This document shows positions 1-7,092 of a DNA stretch of 64,000 nt, one piece after another. Position 1 is the stretch's first letter, and each line of letters begins with the position of its first letter. Below the pieces are notes generated by a model. The model was not told where the DNA came from. It was given only the letters and a program-made list of their open reading frames with translations, and made no database searches. The stretch comes from Pelagadaptatus aseana (lineage in GTDB: Bacteria; Pseudomonadota; Gammaproteobacteria; Pseudomonadales; Cellvibrionaceae), in the NCBI GenBank assembly GCA_040365065.1, contig BAABNI010000003.1:262526-326525 (forward strand), read 5' to 3'. The position numbers and the translations under genes are program-made.

Positions 1-1266
1 GGGCAACCCGGTCAGCGAATCGGTTACGGCCCGGATGCGTTGCTCCTCCAGATCCTGCTTGGCCTGACTGGCCTCCTGCTCAATGGCATTGATCTGCCGC
101 ACCAATTCCGTCAACTGCTCACTGATGGGCGTTGACGCCTTGCCAATCCCTTCAGAGCGCTGCTTGACGGCTTGCTGCAGGGTTTCGAGATGCTGGTCCA
201 CATGTTGGCGCAGCGCGTCAAGGCTCGAGGCTGAAGTTGCCACCGTCGACAGCGAGGCGATATTGCTGGTGACCTGTGTCGCAAAGACCTCCTCGGTCTG
301 CCGCTGGTCCTGATAATCTTCCAGCGCCACGCCCAGTGCCGACATGATGTTTTTCAAACTGGCGTCCACCGTCTCCAGATATTGGCGGTGCTCTTCATCG
401 GCGGCCAGATAAGCCTGCATCACCAGATCGCGAATATCCTCCAGTACCGGCACCAGATCGGCCAATTGCAAGCCCCGCTCCAATCGCTGGCGAACCGCGA
501 CGGCTTTCTGCAGTACACACTCAGCCGGAGGATCCAGCTGTTTCAAAAGGTCATCGAGAATGGGGAAAATGGCTTTAGGCACACCCTCGGCGGCCAGTTC
601 ACGGCTCTGAAAGGAGGCCGTTTCCGCCGCCGCCTGCTGTACCAATTCAGAAGCTCGGCCCACCTCCTCACGGGTTTGTAACTGGCCTTCCAGCGCCTCG
701 CCACTCTCCGCTTCGGCGTCACTCGCCAGATTGGGAAGGTCTTCCTCCTCGGGGTCAGGCTCTGCAGCAACTGCGGCCTCGGTGAATTCGGCGGTAGTGC
801 CAAAACCCGCCAGTACCTGATGTTGCAGCTCCGCCAGATCTTCCAGCAGCTCCGCCAGATTACCGGCCTGAGCAGCCGCTTTATTGACCTCCTTGGTCTT
901 GTACTTCAACTCTTCGCGCAGATCACCCGGGGGGGCTGCTTCGCGCAGGGAAATCAACATATTCTGTAACGCCGCACAGGACATTTCCTGACTTCTGGTA
1001 CGCTGCTCATCGGTCACCAGCAGCTGCTCCTCCAGTGGTTTCAGCAGTGGTTCAAGATCCTTGCTGCCCTGCTGCCGCAGACGATCACGCAAACCGGACA
1101 GATGGTTATCCAAGGTCTGATCATAGCCCTCGGCGGCCAGACTGACCCTGAGAATGGCCTTTTCCAATAAGGCAATATGATCCTGATACTGGCGTTGCTC
1201 CGCTTCCTGTTCGTCGAGTAAATCCAGATATTTATCACGCCAGTGGGCGGCATCCTTGGTGGTCAT
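1..1266 (-). CDS. Diguanylate cyclase, N-terminal part (GGDEF domain cut by window edge)
   Basis: The frame is open from an ATG at 1266 to the window edge, so 422 codons are visible and the C-terminus is missing. Most of it is long, Gln/Glu/Leu-rich and probably helical or coiled coil, without a signal peptide or membrane segment. The last visible residues read VTDSLTGLP, the characteristic entry into a GGDEF domain (DxLTGLxNR), so the missing part should be a diguanylate cyclase making c-di-GMP. A cyclase gene with a long N-terminal region sits near dsbA and cytochrome c4 in Pseudomonas (dgcH), and the same order here supports the call. Catalytic residues lie outside the window, so activity cannot be judged. 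Confidence 0.8.
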   Translation of the reverse strand, partial: MTTKDAAHWRDKYLDLLDEQEAEQRQYQDHIALLEKAILRVSLAAEGYDQTLDNHLSGLRDRLRQQGSKDLEPLLKPLEEQLLVTDEQRTRSQEMSCAALQNMLISLREAAPPGDLREELKYKTKEVNKAAAQAGNLAELLEDLAELQHQVLAGFGTTAEFTEAAVAAEPDPEEEDLPNLASDAEAESGEALEGQLQTREEVGRASELVQQAAAETASFQSRELAAEGVPKAIFPILDDLLKQLDPPAECVLQKAVAVRQRLERGLQLADLVPVLEDIRDLVMQAYLAADEEHRQYLETVDASLKNIMSALGVALEDYQDQRQTEEVFATQVTSNIASLSTVATSASSLDALRQHVDQHLETLQQAVKQRSEGIGKASTPISEQLTELVRQINAIEQEASQAKQDLEEQRIRAVTDSLTGLP

Positions 1267-1330
1267 AACAGCAGAGTCTCGATAGGGTGAATAGAGAGTA
1301 TAGCCAGTGAAAAACCTTGCCACAGATACA

Positions 1331-1357
1331 ACAAAGCCCGCAACTGGCGGGCTTTGT
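1331..1357 (-). terminator. Hairpin between dsbA and the cyclase gene
   Basis: An 11-bp inverted repeat (ACAAAGCCCGC with its complement) surrounds a 5-base loop just downstream of the dsbA stop. The run of T after it on the minus strand is short, so it may be a weak terminator or an mRNA-stabilising stem. Confidence 0.5.
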
Positions 1358-1378
1358 GGAAATCAAAGTGGGTTGAGC

Positions 1379-2017
1379 TTAGCCGCGCTCGTCGCGCTCT
1401 TTCTGAATCAGATAGTCGGCCACTTTCAGCATCTCTGACTGACCGCCCGCCATACGGGCGCTGACGCGGTACTTGCCATTGATCACAACTTCCGGGGTAC
1501 CGGAAATCTTATAGCTGCGGGCACGGGCATCCGCCTGCTTGACCTGACTGGTGACACCAAACGATTTGTAGGCCTTGAGGAAGGTTTCCTCCGCAACACC
1601 GTGAGAGGCAAAAAAGCTCGCCAATTCTTGCTCTGTGGCCAGACTCTTGCGCTCCACATTCAGTGCAGTAAACAGTGGCTGATGTACTTTATCGAGTACC
1701 TTCAACGCCTGAGCCACATAAAAAGCCCGGGCGTGAACCTGCATGGTCTTATTCCACATGGCAGGTGACTGCCGGAAAACCACATCATCAGCCAGTTTGG
1801 CAGACCATTGGTGCAACATCGGCTCAAAGCGGAAACAGTGGCCACAGCCGTACCAGAACACTTCGGTGACTTCGATTTTATTGGGATCAATGGTACGAAC
1901 CGGCTGCTCGAGCTCGGCATAGTGTACGCCGGCCTTATAAGCGGGGCTGGAACCGGTGCCTTCGGCACAAGCGGCCAGAGAAAAAATCAAAGCAAAGACT
2001 GCGGCAATTACGCGCAT
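1379..2017 (-). CDS. dsbA: Thiol:disulfide interchange protein DsbA (probable lipoprotein)
   Basis: This is a periplasmic thioredoxin-fold oxidase that introduces disulfides into secreted proteins. FWYGCGHC places the catalytic pair at C58 and C61, and a later GTPE carries the cis-proline beside the active site. The 212-residue length suits DsbA. Two features are less usual. The dipeptide between the cysteines is Gly-His, as in protein disulfide isomerase, rather than the Pro-His of E. coli DsbA. The N-terminus ends in LAAC (residues 14-17), a good lipobox, so the protein may be lipid-anchored, and Ala at +2 would not retain it in the inner membrane. It lies after cytochrome c4 in the same direction, as in Pseudomonas, but a terminator separates the two. 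Confidence 0.93.
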   Translation of the reverse strand: MRVIAAVFALIFSLAACAEGTGSSPAYKAGVHYAELEQPVRTIDPNKIEVTEVFWYGCGHCFRFEPMLHQWSAKLADDVVFRQSPAMWNKTMQVHARAFYVAQALKVLDKVHQPLFTALNVERKSLATEQELASFFASHGVAEETFLKAYKSFGVTSQVKQADARARSYKISGTPEVVINGKYRVSARMAGGQSEMLKVADYLIQKERDERG

Positions 2018-2137
2018 AGAGGATTCTCCTAATCGTTATTCATCCAGTGCTATAGGTAGAGCATTCTAGCTGCACCGGTGGTGACATTTATAGACCTTTC
2101 AGCCCCTCAAAGTTCCCTTTGAGGAAACTGGAGGCAC

Positions 2138-2167
2138 AAAAAAAGCGGCATCACTGCCGCTTTTTTT
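2138..2167 (-). terminator. Rho-independent terminator after cytochrome c4
   Basis: The stem AGCGGCA/TGCCGCT with a 4-base loop is flanked by seven A on one side and seven T on the other. It can work in both directions, and it lies 13 bp past the cytochrome c4 stop. Confidence 0.85.
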
Positions 2168-2180
2168 GCTGGGATGCAAC

Positions 2181-2828
2181 TCAGTTCAAACCAGCAATGT
2201 AGTTGGCCAGAGCGGCAATGTCTGCATCGCTCAGGTTAGCCGCTACAGAGCGCATGACTCGAGTGTCGCCGTCGTTAACGCGGTTACCGGCACGGAAGTC
2301 TTTCAGCTGCTTCTCAATGTAAGCCGCGTGCTGACCACTCAGGCGCGGGTAGCCAGCTGGGTCATTGCCCAAACCTTTAGGAGAGTGACAACCGGTACAG
2401 GCAGGCACGCCAACTTCGGCGTTACCACCACGGTAGAGTTTCTCGCCCAGCGCCAGAGCGTCTACTTTGGCACCGGAGTTAACCTGCACTTCCATCTCTT
2501 TGGAACCGGACAGCTGAGTCGTCTTGCTGTTGAAGAAAGCCGCAATGTCAGCCAGATCCTGCTCGGACATGTTATCGAGCATACCGGTCATTTCTGGGAT
2601 TTGGCGATTGCCGTTTTTAACATCCAGCATTTGCTTGGTCAGGTACTTCTCACCCAGGCCCGCCAGCTTTGGAAAGCTGGGCGCGGCGCTGTTGCCGTCG
2701 GCGCCGTGACAGGCTGCACACATAACAGCTTTGCCCTCACCCGCAGCAGCATCACCGGCAGCCAGAGTACCCTCAGCCACCATAGCCAAGCTCATCATCA
2801 TCAGTACAGGTTTGAAAACATTTTTCAT
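2181..2828 (-). CDS. Cytochrome c4 (periplasmic dihaem cytochrome c)
   Basis: A dihaem electron carrier of the periplasm, thought to feed terminal oxidases. Two CxxCH haem sites are visible, CAACH at residues 37-41 and CTGCH in the second half, each starting a roughly 90-residue domain, which is the c4 arrangement. I start it at the ATG at 2828, which gives MKNVFKPVLMMM and a normal cleavable signal peptide ending near TLAAG. A start 51 bases earlier would put a charged extension before the signal. It is divergent from engB and upstream of dsbA, as in Pseudomonas. The oxidase genes from 10 to 19 kb are a plausible electron acceptor, which is an inference. Confidence 0.93.
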   Translation of the reverse strand: MKNVFKPVLMMMSLAMVAEGTLAAGDAAAGEGKAVMCAACHGADGNSAAPSFPKLAGLGEKYLTKQMLDVKNGNRQIPEMTGMLDNMSEQDLADIAAFFNSKTTQLSGSKEMEVQVNSGAKVDALALGEKLYRGGNAEVGVPACTGCHSPKGLGNDPAGYPRLSGQHAAYIEKQLKDFRAGNRVNDGDTRVMRSVAANLSDADIAALANYIAGLN

Positions 2829-3000
2829 CGGAACATCCGTCACTCTAATAAGGTAATTTCTTGAAATTTGTATCTTCAATCACCGTCAAAATCGATCCCT
2901 AACAGCGGATTCGTTACAATGGCGGCAATTTCTTAAGCCCAAAAACGCGCTTATTATATACAAACCATTTGAAATCTCACTATTTCCGCAGGGTTATCTC

Positions 3001-3651
3001 TTGAACAATATCAATTATCGCCAGGCTTTTTACACTTTAAGCGCCCCATCGATCCGCCAATGCCCTGCCGACAGCGGTGCCGAGGTGGCGTTTGCCGGCC
3101 GCTCTAACGCCGGGAAAAGCAGTGCCATCAACACCCTGACCAACAATTCCAAACTGGCCCGGACCAGTAAAACCCCCGGGCGCACCCAGCTGATCAACTT
3201 CTTTGAACTGTCCGAACAGCAGCGCCTGGTTGACCTGCCGGGCTATGGCTTTGCCAAGGTCCCCTTGAAGATGAAGCAGGAGTGGGAGCGCAACCTCACC
3301 GAATACCTGCACGATCGCCAGTGCCTCAAGGGCATGGTGCTGATGATGGATTGCCGTCATCCCATGCAGGAACTGGACGTGATGATGCTCAATTGGGCCA
3401 TCGAGGCCGAGAGACCGGTGCACATTCTGCTGACCAAGTCCGACAAGCTGAAAAAAGGCCCGGCCCAGTCGACCCTGCTGGCTGTGCGCAAGCACCTCAA
3501 GGACGCAGAAGTGGACGATCTGGTGACCGCGCAGTTGTTCTCATCTCTGAAAAAGCAGGGAGTTGAAACCCTGATGCAGGTATTAAACGGCTGGCTTGCG
3601 GTGGATATCGAAGCGTCTGACAATGAAGAAATGGAACCCCAGAAAAAATAA
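3001..3651 (+). CDS. engB: Ribosome biogenesis GTP-binding protein EngB (YihA/YsxC)
   Basis: An essential small GTPase acting in large ribosomal subunit assembly. The motifs are in order: GRSNAGKSS (P-loop, about residues 33-41), TPGRTQ (switch I), DLPGYGFA (G3) and LLTKSD (G4). The length of 216 residues matches the family. The start is a TTG, chosen because the protein then begins right before the conserved region and no in-frame ATG precedes the P-loop at a sensible place. It is divergent from cytochrome c4 and followed, across a gap carrying two small RNA genes, by polA. In enterobacteria the same gap holds spot 42 RNA and in Pseudomonas ErsA. The stop codon overlaps the 3' end of the first small RNA on the opposite strand. 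Confidence 0.95.
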   Translation: MNNINYRQAFYTLSAPSIRQCPADSGAEVAFAGRSNAGKSSAINTLTNNSKLARTSKTPGRTQLINFFELSEQQRLVDLPGYGFAKVPLKMKQEWERNLTEYLHDRQCLKGMVLMMDCRHPMQELDVMMLNWAIEAERPVHILLTKSDKLKKGPAQSTLLAVRKHLKDAEVDDLVTAQLFSSLKKQGVETLMQVLNGWLAVDIEASDNEEMEPQKK

Positions 3652-3759
3652 AACCCCCAGATCAAGCGATCTGAGGGTTGGCGTTGCTTTTGGGGGAAAG
3701 CGCCATGGCCAAGTGGCCACCAAGTAATTAAAGAGAGCAAGACACCATGAAATGTCTTG
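3645..3759 (-). ncRNA. Putative ErsA/spot 42-position small RNA, copy A
   Basis: A leftward transcript of about 115 nt is predicted from its promoter, structure and terminator. Reading 5' to 3' it has stem 1 (CAAGACA with TGTCTTG), an unpaired CTCTCTTTAA tract able to pair with Shine-Dalgarno sequences, stem 2 (TGGCCACTTGGCCA), a small hairpin GCTTT-ccccc-AAAGC whose loop is all C, and a terminator (AACCCTCAGATC/GATCTGGGGGTT) followed by a T-rich tail across the engB stop. A second copy at 4001-4114 keeps the same plan. The locus between engB and polA is where Pseudomonas carries the sigma-22-dependent sRNA ErsA and E. coli carries spot 42. Homology to ErsA is inferred from place, promoter type and plan, not from alignment. 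Confidence 0.72.
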
Positions 3760-3764
3760 TTACC

Positions 3765-3791
3765 TATGACCGGGGGTATTTGGGGAAGTTC
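3765..3791 (-). promoter_or_regulatory. Sigma-E/AlgU-type promoter for small RNA copy A
   Basis: The minus strand reads GAACTT (3791-3786), 16 bases, then TCATA (3769-3765). The extracytoplasmic sigma factor consensus is GAACTT-N16-TCTGA. The expected start point is near 3759, right at stem 1. Copy B has the same element at the same distance. Confidence 0.65.
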
Positions 3792-3889
3792 AAAAAAAGT
3801 GAGAATTATTTAAAAATAATTTTGAGAGAACCGGCTTAACCTGCCTGAAGCCGCTCCTATCCTTTCAACTATCTGCCACCCTGCAAGGT

Positions 3890-3982
3890 GTCGCTCACGG
3901 CATCCATGCCTTCGGCGACATATTCTTTGACTGCACTGCCATTCTGCGAGACGCCGCTCACGGCATCCATGCCTTCCGCGGC
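3890..3982. repeat. Pair of REP-like palindromic 30-mers
   Basis: Two nearly identical 30-base units lie at 3890-3919 and 3953-3982. Each has an inner stem GGCAT/ATGCC and an outer stem that is GTCGC/GCGAC in the first and GCCGC/GCGGC in the second, so both outer strands changed together. This compensatory change suggests selection on the folded form. They sit between the two small RNA genes and resemble repetitive extragenic palindromes. Nothing in the 3760-4000 stretch looks coding. Confidence 0.7.
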
Positions 3983-4000
3983 ATACATTACGTCCCTGTA

Positions 4001-4114
4001 AATAAAAACCCCCGACTCTTTCGAATCGGGGGTTGGCAATGCTTTTAGTGAAAGCGCCATGGCCAAATGGCCATCAAGTTTTAAAGGAGAGCAAGACACC
4101 ATGAAAATATCTTG
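4001..4114 (-). ncRNA. Putative ErsA/spot 42-position small RNA, copy B
   Basis: A second leftward RNA of about 114 nt follows the same plan as copy A. Stem 1 is CAAGATA with TGTCTTG (one G:U pair replaces a G:C pair), then come an unpaired CTCTCCTTTAA tract, stem 2 TGGCCATTTGGCCA, a hairpin GCTTT-cact-AAAGC, and a strong terminator (AACCCCCGA/TCGGGGGTT then TTTTTATTT). The single-stranded tract is perfectly complementary to the ribosome-binding sequence AAAGGAGAG, whereas copy A differs by one base, and the third loop is not C-rich as in copy A. The two RNAs could therefore have partly different targets. They look like a local duplication that has diverged. Confidence 0.72.
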
Positions 4115-4119
4115 AACCT

Positions 4120-4146
4120 TAGGACTGGCGGTTTTCCCTAAAGTTC
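4120..4146 (-). promoter_or_regulatory. Sigma-E/AlgU-type promoter for small RNA copy B
   Basis: The minus strand reads GAACTT (4146-4141), 16 bases, then TCCTA (4124-4120). It has the same -35 element and spacing as copy A, with little similarity in the spacer itself. The expected start is near 4113. Confidence 0.6.
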
Positions 4147-4264
4147 AAAATCTTTTGCATATTTTTCACTTTTCTCTTGACCGGTCTTGCCACTGCCCTT
4201 CCCAGCACCGGCTGCCTGTACGACAATAGCGCCCTCACAAAAGCATCAATAAATGGAATACATC

Positions 4265-6994
4265 ATGTCGCAAGCCCCACTGGTACTGGTCGATGGCTCA
4301 TCCTATCTGTACCGCGCCTACCATGCCCTGCCCCCCCTGACCAACTCCAAAGGCCAGCCCACCGGCGCCGTTAAAGGAGTGATCAATATGCTGCGGCGCA
4401 TGGACAAGGACTACCCCGGCAGCGATGTGGTGGTTATTTTTGATGCCAAAGGCAAAACCTTCCGCGACGATATCTACCCGGAATACAAAGCCCAGCGCCC
4501 GCCCATGCCAGATGATCTGCGCAGTCAGATCCAGCCGATTCACGATATCATTCGCGCCATGGGACTGCCCCTGCTGATCATCGATGGTGTGGAAGCCGAT
4601 GATGTGATTGGCACCCTGGCCCATCAGGCCACTGAACAGGGCATCGACGTGGTGGTCTCCACCGGCGATAAGGACATGGCGCAACTGGTCACCGACCACG
4701 TAACTCTGGTGAATACCATGACCGACACCAAGATGGACATCGCCGGGGTAGAGGCCAAGTTTGGCATCCCGCCGTCGCTGATCATCGATTTTCTGGCACT
4801 GATGGGTGACAAGGTGGATAACATTCCCGGAGTACCGGGCGTTGGCGAGAAAACCGCGCTGGCCATGCTGCAGGGCGCAGGCGGTCTGGAAAGTATTTAC
4901 AGCGATCTGGAAGCCATTCGCCAACTGGACTTTCGCGGCGCCAAAAAGATGCCAGAGAAACTGGCAGAACATCGCGACTCCGCCTTTCTTTCCTACGAGC
5001 TGGCGACCATCAAAACCGATGTCGAGCTGGAACAGGGCCCGGCGGATCTGAAGCAAAGCCCCAGCAACCCCGAGCAGCTATTGGCGCTGTTCAAGGACAT
5101 GGAATTTAAAACCTGGGTGCGCGAGCTGGCCGAAGGCGGTAACGACGAATCCGGTCAAGAAGGCGACACAGCGCCAGCCGCCGAAATTGCTACCGAATAC
5201 GAAACTATCCTCACCCAGGCCGATCTGGATCGCTGGGTCGATGTTTTGAAAAACGCCGAACTGTTTGCCTTTGATACCGAAACCACCAGTCTCGACTACA
5301 TGGAGGCCCGCATTGTCGGCGTCTCTTTCTGTGCCGAGGCGGGCAAGGCCGCCTATGTCCCGTTTGGTCACGACTATATGGGCGCCCCGGAGCAACTGCC
5401 TGAAGCAGAGGTATGGGCCGCGTTGACCCCGCTGCTGGAAAGCGACGAGCACAAAAAGGTTGGCCAGAACCTCAAATACGATCGCAGTGTCCTGGCTAAC
5501 CACGGCATCCAACTGCGCGGCATCGCCTATGACACCATGCTGGAATCCTATGTACTGGACAGCTCCGGCCGCCACGACATGGACACTCTGGCCGAGAAAT
5601 ACCTGGGCGTTAAAACCATTCACTTTGAAGACATCGCGGGCAAGGGCGCCAAGCAACTCAGCTTCAACCAAATCAAACTGGAAGACGCCGGCCCCTACGC
5701 CGCCGAAGACGCTGACATTACCCTGCGCCTGCACCAGACCTTATGGCCTCAGTTGCAAGACGAAGAGACTCTTGAGCAGGTATTTGAAACCATAGAACTG
5801 CCTCTGCTGAGCCTGCTGTCGGATATCGAGCGCACCGGCGCCCTGCTCGACAGCAATCTGCTGGGTCAGCACAGCATCGAACTGGGTGAACGCCTTACCG
5901 AAATTGAGCGCGAGGCCTATGAACTGGCGGGCGAAGAGTTTAATCTCGGCTCCCCCAAGCAATTGGGCGCCATTCTGTTTGAAAAGCTGGAATTACCAGT
6001 GATCAAGAAGACCCCCAAGGGGGCACCGTCTACGGCTGAAGAGGTGCTGCAAGAACTGGCGCTGGATTACGACCTGCCACGTCTGCTGATCGAACACCGC
6101 GGCCTGTCGAAACTCAAGTCCACCTACACCGACAAGCTGCCGAAGATGGTCAAACCTGCCACCGGGCGGGTACACACGTCTTACCATCAGGCGGTCACGG
6201 CCACCGGCCGGCTGTCCTCTTCCGATCCCAACTTACAGAACATTCCCATCCGCAACGATGAAGGTCGCCGCATTCGCAAGGCCTTTGTCGCGCAACCGGG
6301 TCACAAGATTGTGGCGGCGGACTACTCCCAGATTGAACTGCGAATTATGGCGCACCTGTCGGGTGACGAGAGCCTGCAAAACGCCTTTGCCACCGGCCAG
6401 GATATTCACCGGGCTACGGCCGCGGAAATCTTTGACGAAGATCTGGAAAACGTCACCGCCGAGCAACGCCGTAACGCCAAGGCCGTTAACTTTGGGCTGA
6501 TCTACGGCATGTCCGCCTTTGGTCTGGCCAAGCAGCTGAATGTCGGCCGCTATCAGGCCCAGGACTACATCGACCTCTATTTCGCCCGCTACCCCGGAGT
6601 ACAGGCCTATATGGACAATACGCGCACAGCGGCCGCCGAGCAGGGTTATGTGGAAACCCTGAAAGGTCGACGCCTGTACCTGCCGGAGATCAATTCCCGC
6701 AATGGCATGCGGCGTCAGGCCGCCGAGCGCACCGCCATCAATGCGCCCATGCAGGGTACTGCCGCCGACATCATCAAGCTGGCCATGATCAATGTCGATC
6801 AGTGGCTGCGCGATGAAGAATTACAGGCCCGCGTGATTATGCAGGTGCACGATGAGCTGGTACTGGAAGTGCCCGAAGCGGAAATGGCAACCGTTACCGC
6901 TGGTTTGAAAGAAAAAATGGAAGCGGCTATGACACTGGATGTGCCCTTGGTAGTCGATGTTGGCATTGGCGATAACTGGGATGAAGCGCATTGA
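4265..6994 (+). CDS. polA: DNA polymerase I
   Basis: Repair and Okazaki-fragment polymerase with all three domains. The 5'-3' exonuclease occupies about residues 1-290 (LVDGSSYLYRA, EADDVIGTLA, GDKVDNIPGVPGVGEKTA). The 3'-5' exonuclease has intact FDTET near residue 337, so proofreading should work. The polymerase domain has motif A DYSQIELR near 685 and motif C QVHDELVLE near 860. The length is 909 residues against about 928 in E. coli. I chose the ATG at 4265 because MSQAPLVLVDGSS matches the Pseudomonas N-terminus. An in-frame ATG 12 bases earlier is possible, and neither has a strong ribosome-binding site. It converges on the acyltransferase gene across a palindromic repeat. Confidence 0.97.
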   Translation: MSQAPLVLVDGSSYLYRAYHALPPLTNSKGQPTGAVKGVINMLRRMDKDYPGSDVVVIFDAKGKTFRDDIYPEYKAQRPPMPDDLRSQIQPIHDIIRAMGLPLLIIDGVEADDVIGTLAHQATEQGIDVVVSTGDKDMAQLVTDHVTLVNTMTDTKMDIAGVEAKFGIPPSLIIDFLALMGDKVDNIPGVPGVGEKTALAMLQGAGGLESIYSDLEAIRQLDFRGAKKMPEKLAEHRDSAFLSYELATIKTDVELEQGPADLKQSPSNPEQLLALFKDMEFKTWVRELAEGGNDESGQEGDTAPAAEIATEYETILTQADLDRWVDVLKNAELFAFDTETTSLDYMEARIVGVSFCAEAGKAAYVPFGHDYMGAPEQLPEAEVWAALTPLLESDEHKKVGQNLKYDRSVLANHGIQLRGIAYDTMLESYVLDSSGRHDMDTLAEKYLGVKTIHFEDIAGKGAKQLSFNQIKLEDAGPYAAEDADITLRLHQTLWPQLQDEETLEQVFETIELPLLSLLSDIERTGALLDSNLLGQHSIELGERLTEIEREAYELAGEEFNLGSPKQLGAILFEKLELPVIKKTPKGAPSTAEEVLQELALDYDLPRLLIEHRGLSKLKSTYTDKLPKMVKPATGRVHTSYHQAVTATGRLSSSDPNLQNIPIRNDEGRRIRKAFVAQPGHKIVAADYSQIELRIMAHLSGDESLQNAFATGQDIHRATAAEIFDEDLENVTAEQRRNAKAVNFGLIYGMSAFGLAKQLNVGRYQAQDYIDLYFARYPGVQAYMDNTRTAAAEQGYVETLKGRRLYLPEINSRNGMRRQAAERTAINAPMQGTAADIIKLAMINVDQWLRDEELQARVIMQVHDELVLEVPEAEMATVTAGLKEKMEAAMTLDVPLVVDVGIGDNWDEAH

Positions 6995-7005
6995 TTCTCT
7001 GCCCC

Positions 7006-7083
7006 TGTCATCTCGAACGTACGTGAGAGATCCCTCTCTACGATAGGGATGGCATTATTATGGGTTCCCGCATGCGCGGGAAC
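7006..7083. repeat. REP-like intergenic repeat with perfect palindrome
   Basis: The gap between polA and the convergent acyltransferase gene holds a sequence beginning TGTCATCTCGAA and, at 7064-7083, the perfect hairpin GTTCCCGC-ATGC-GCGGGAAC. A related TGTCATCCTGAA element is found in reverse at 26597-26629. The hairpin may also end transcription of both convergent genes, although no long T run follows. Confidence 0.65.
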
Positions 7084-7092
7084 GACGTTGGT

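Noticed and set aside
3869..4102. Minus-strand open frame of 77 codons between engB and polA
   Set aside because: It consists of the REP doublet and the 5' part of small RNA copy B. The repeated AEGMDAVS peptide is just the palindrome translated.
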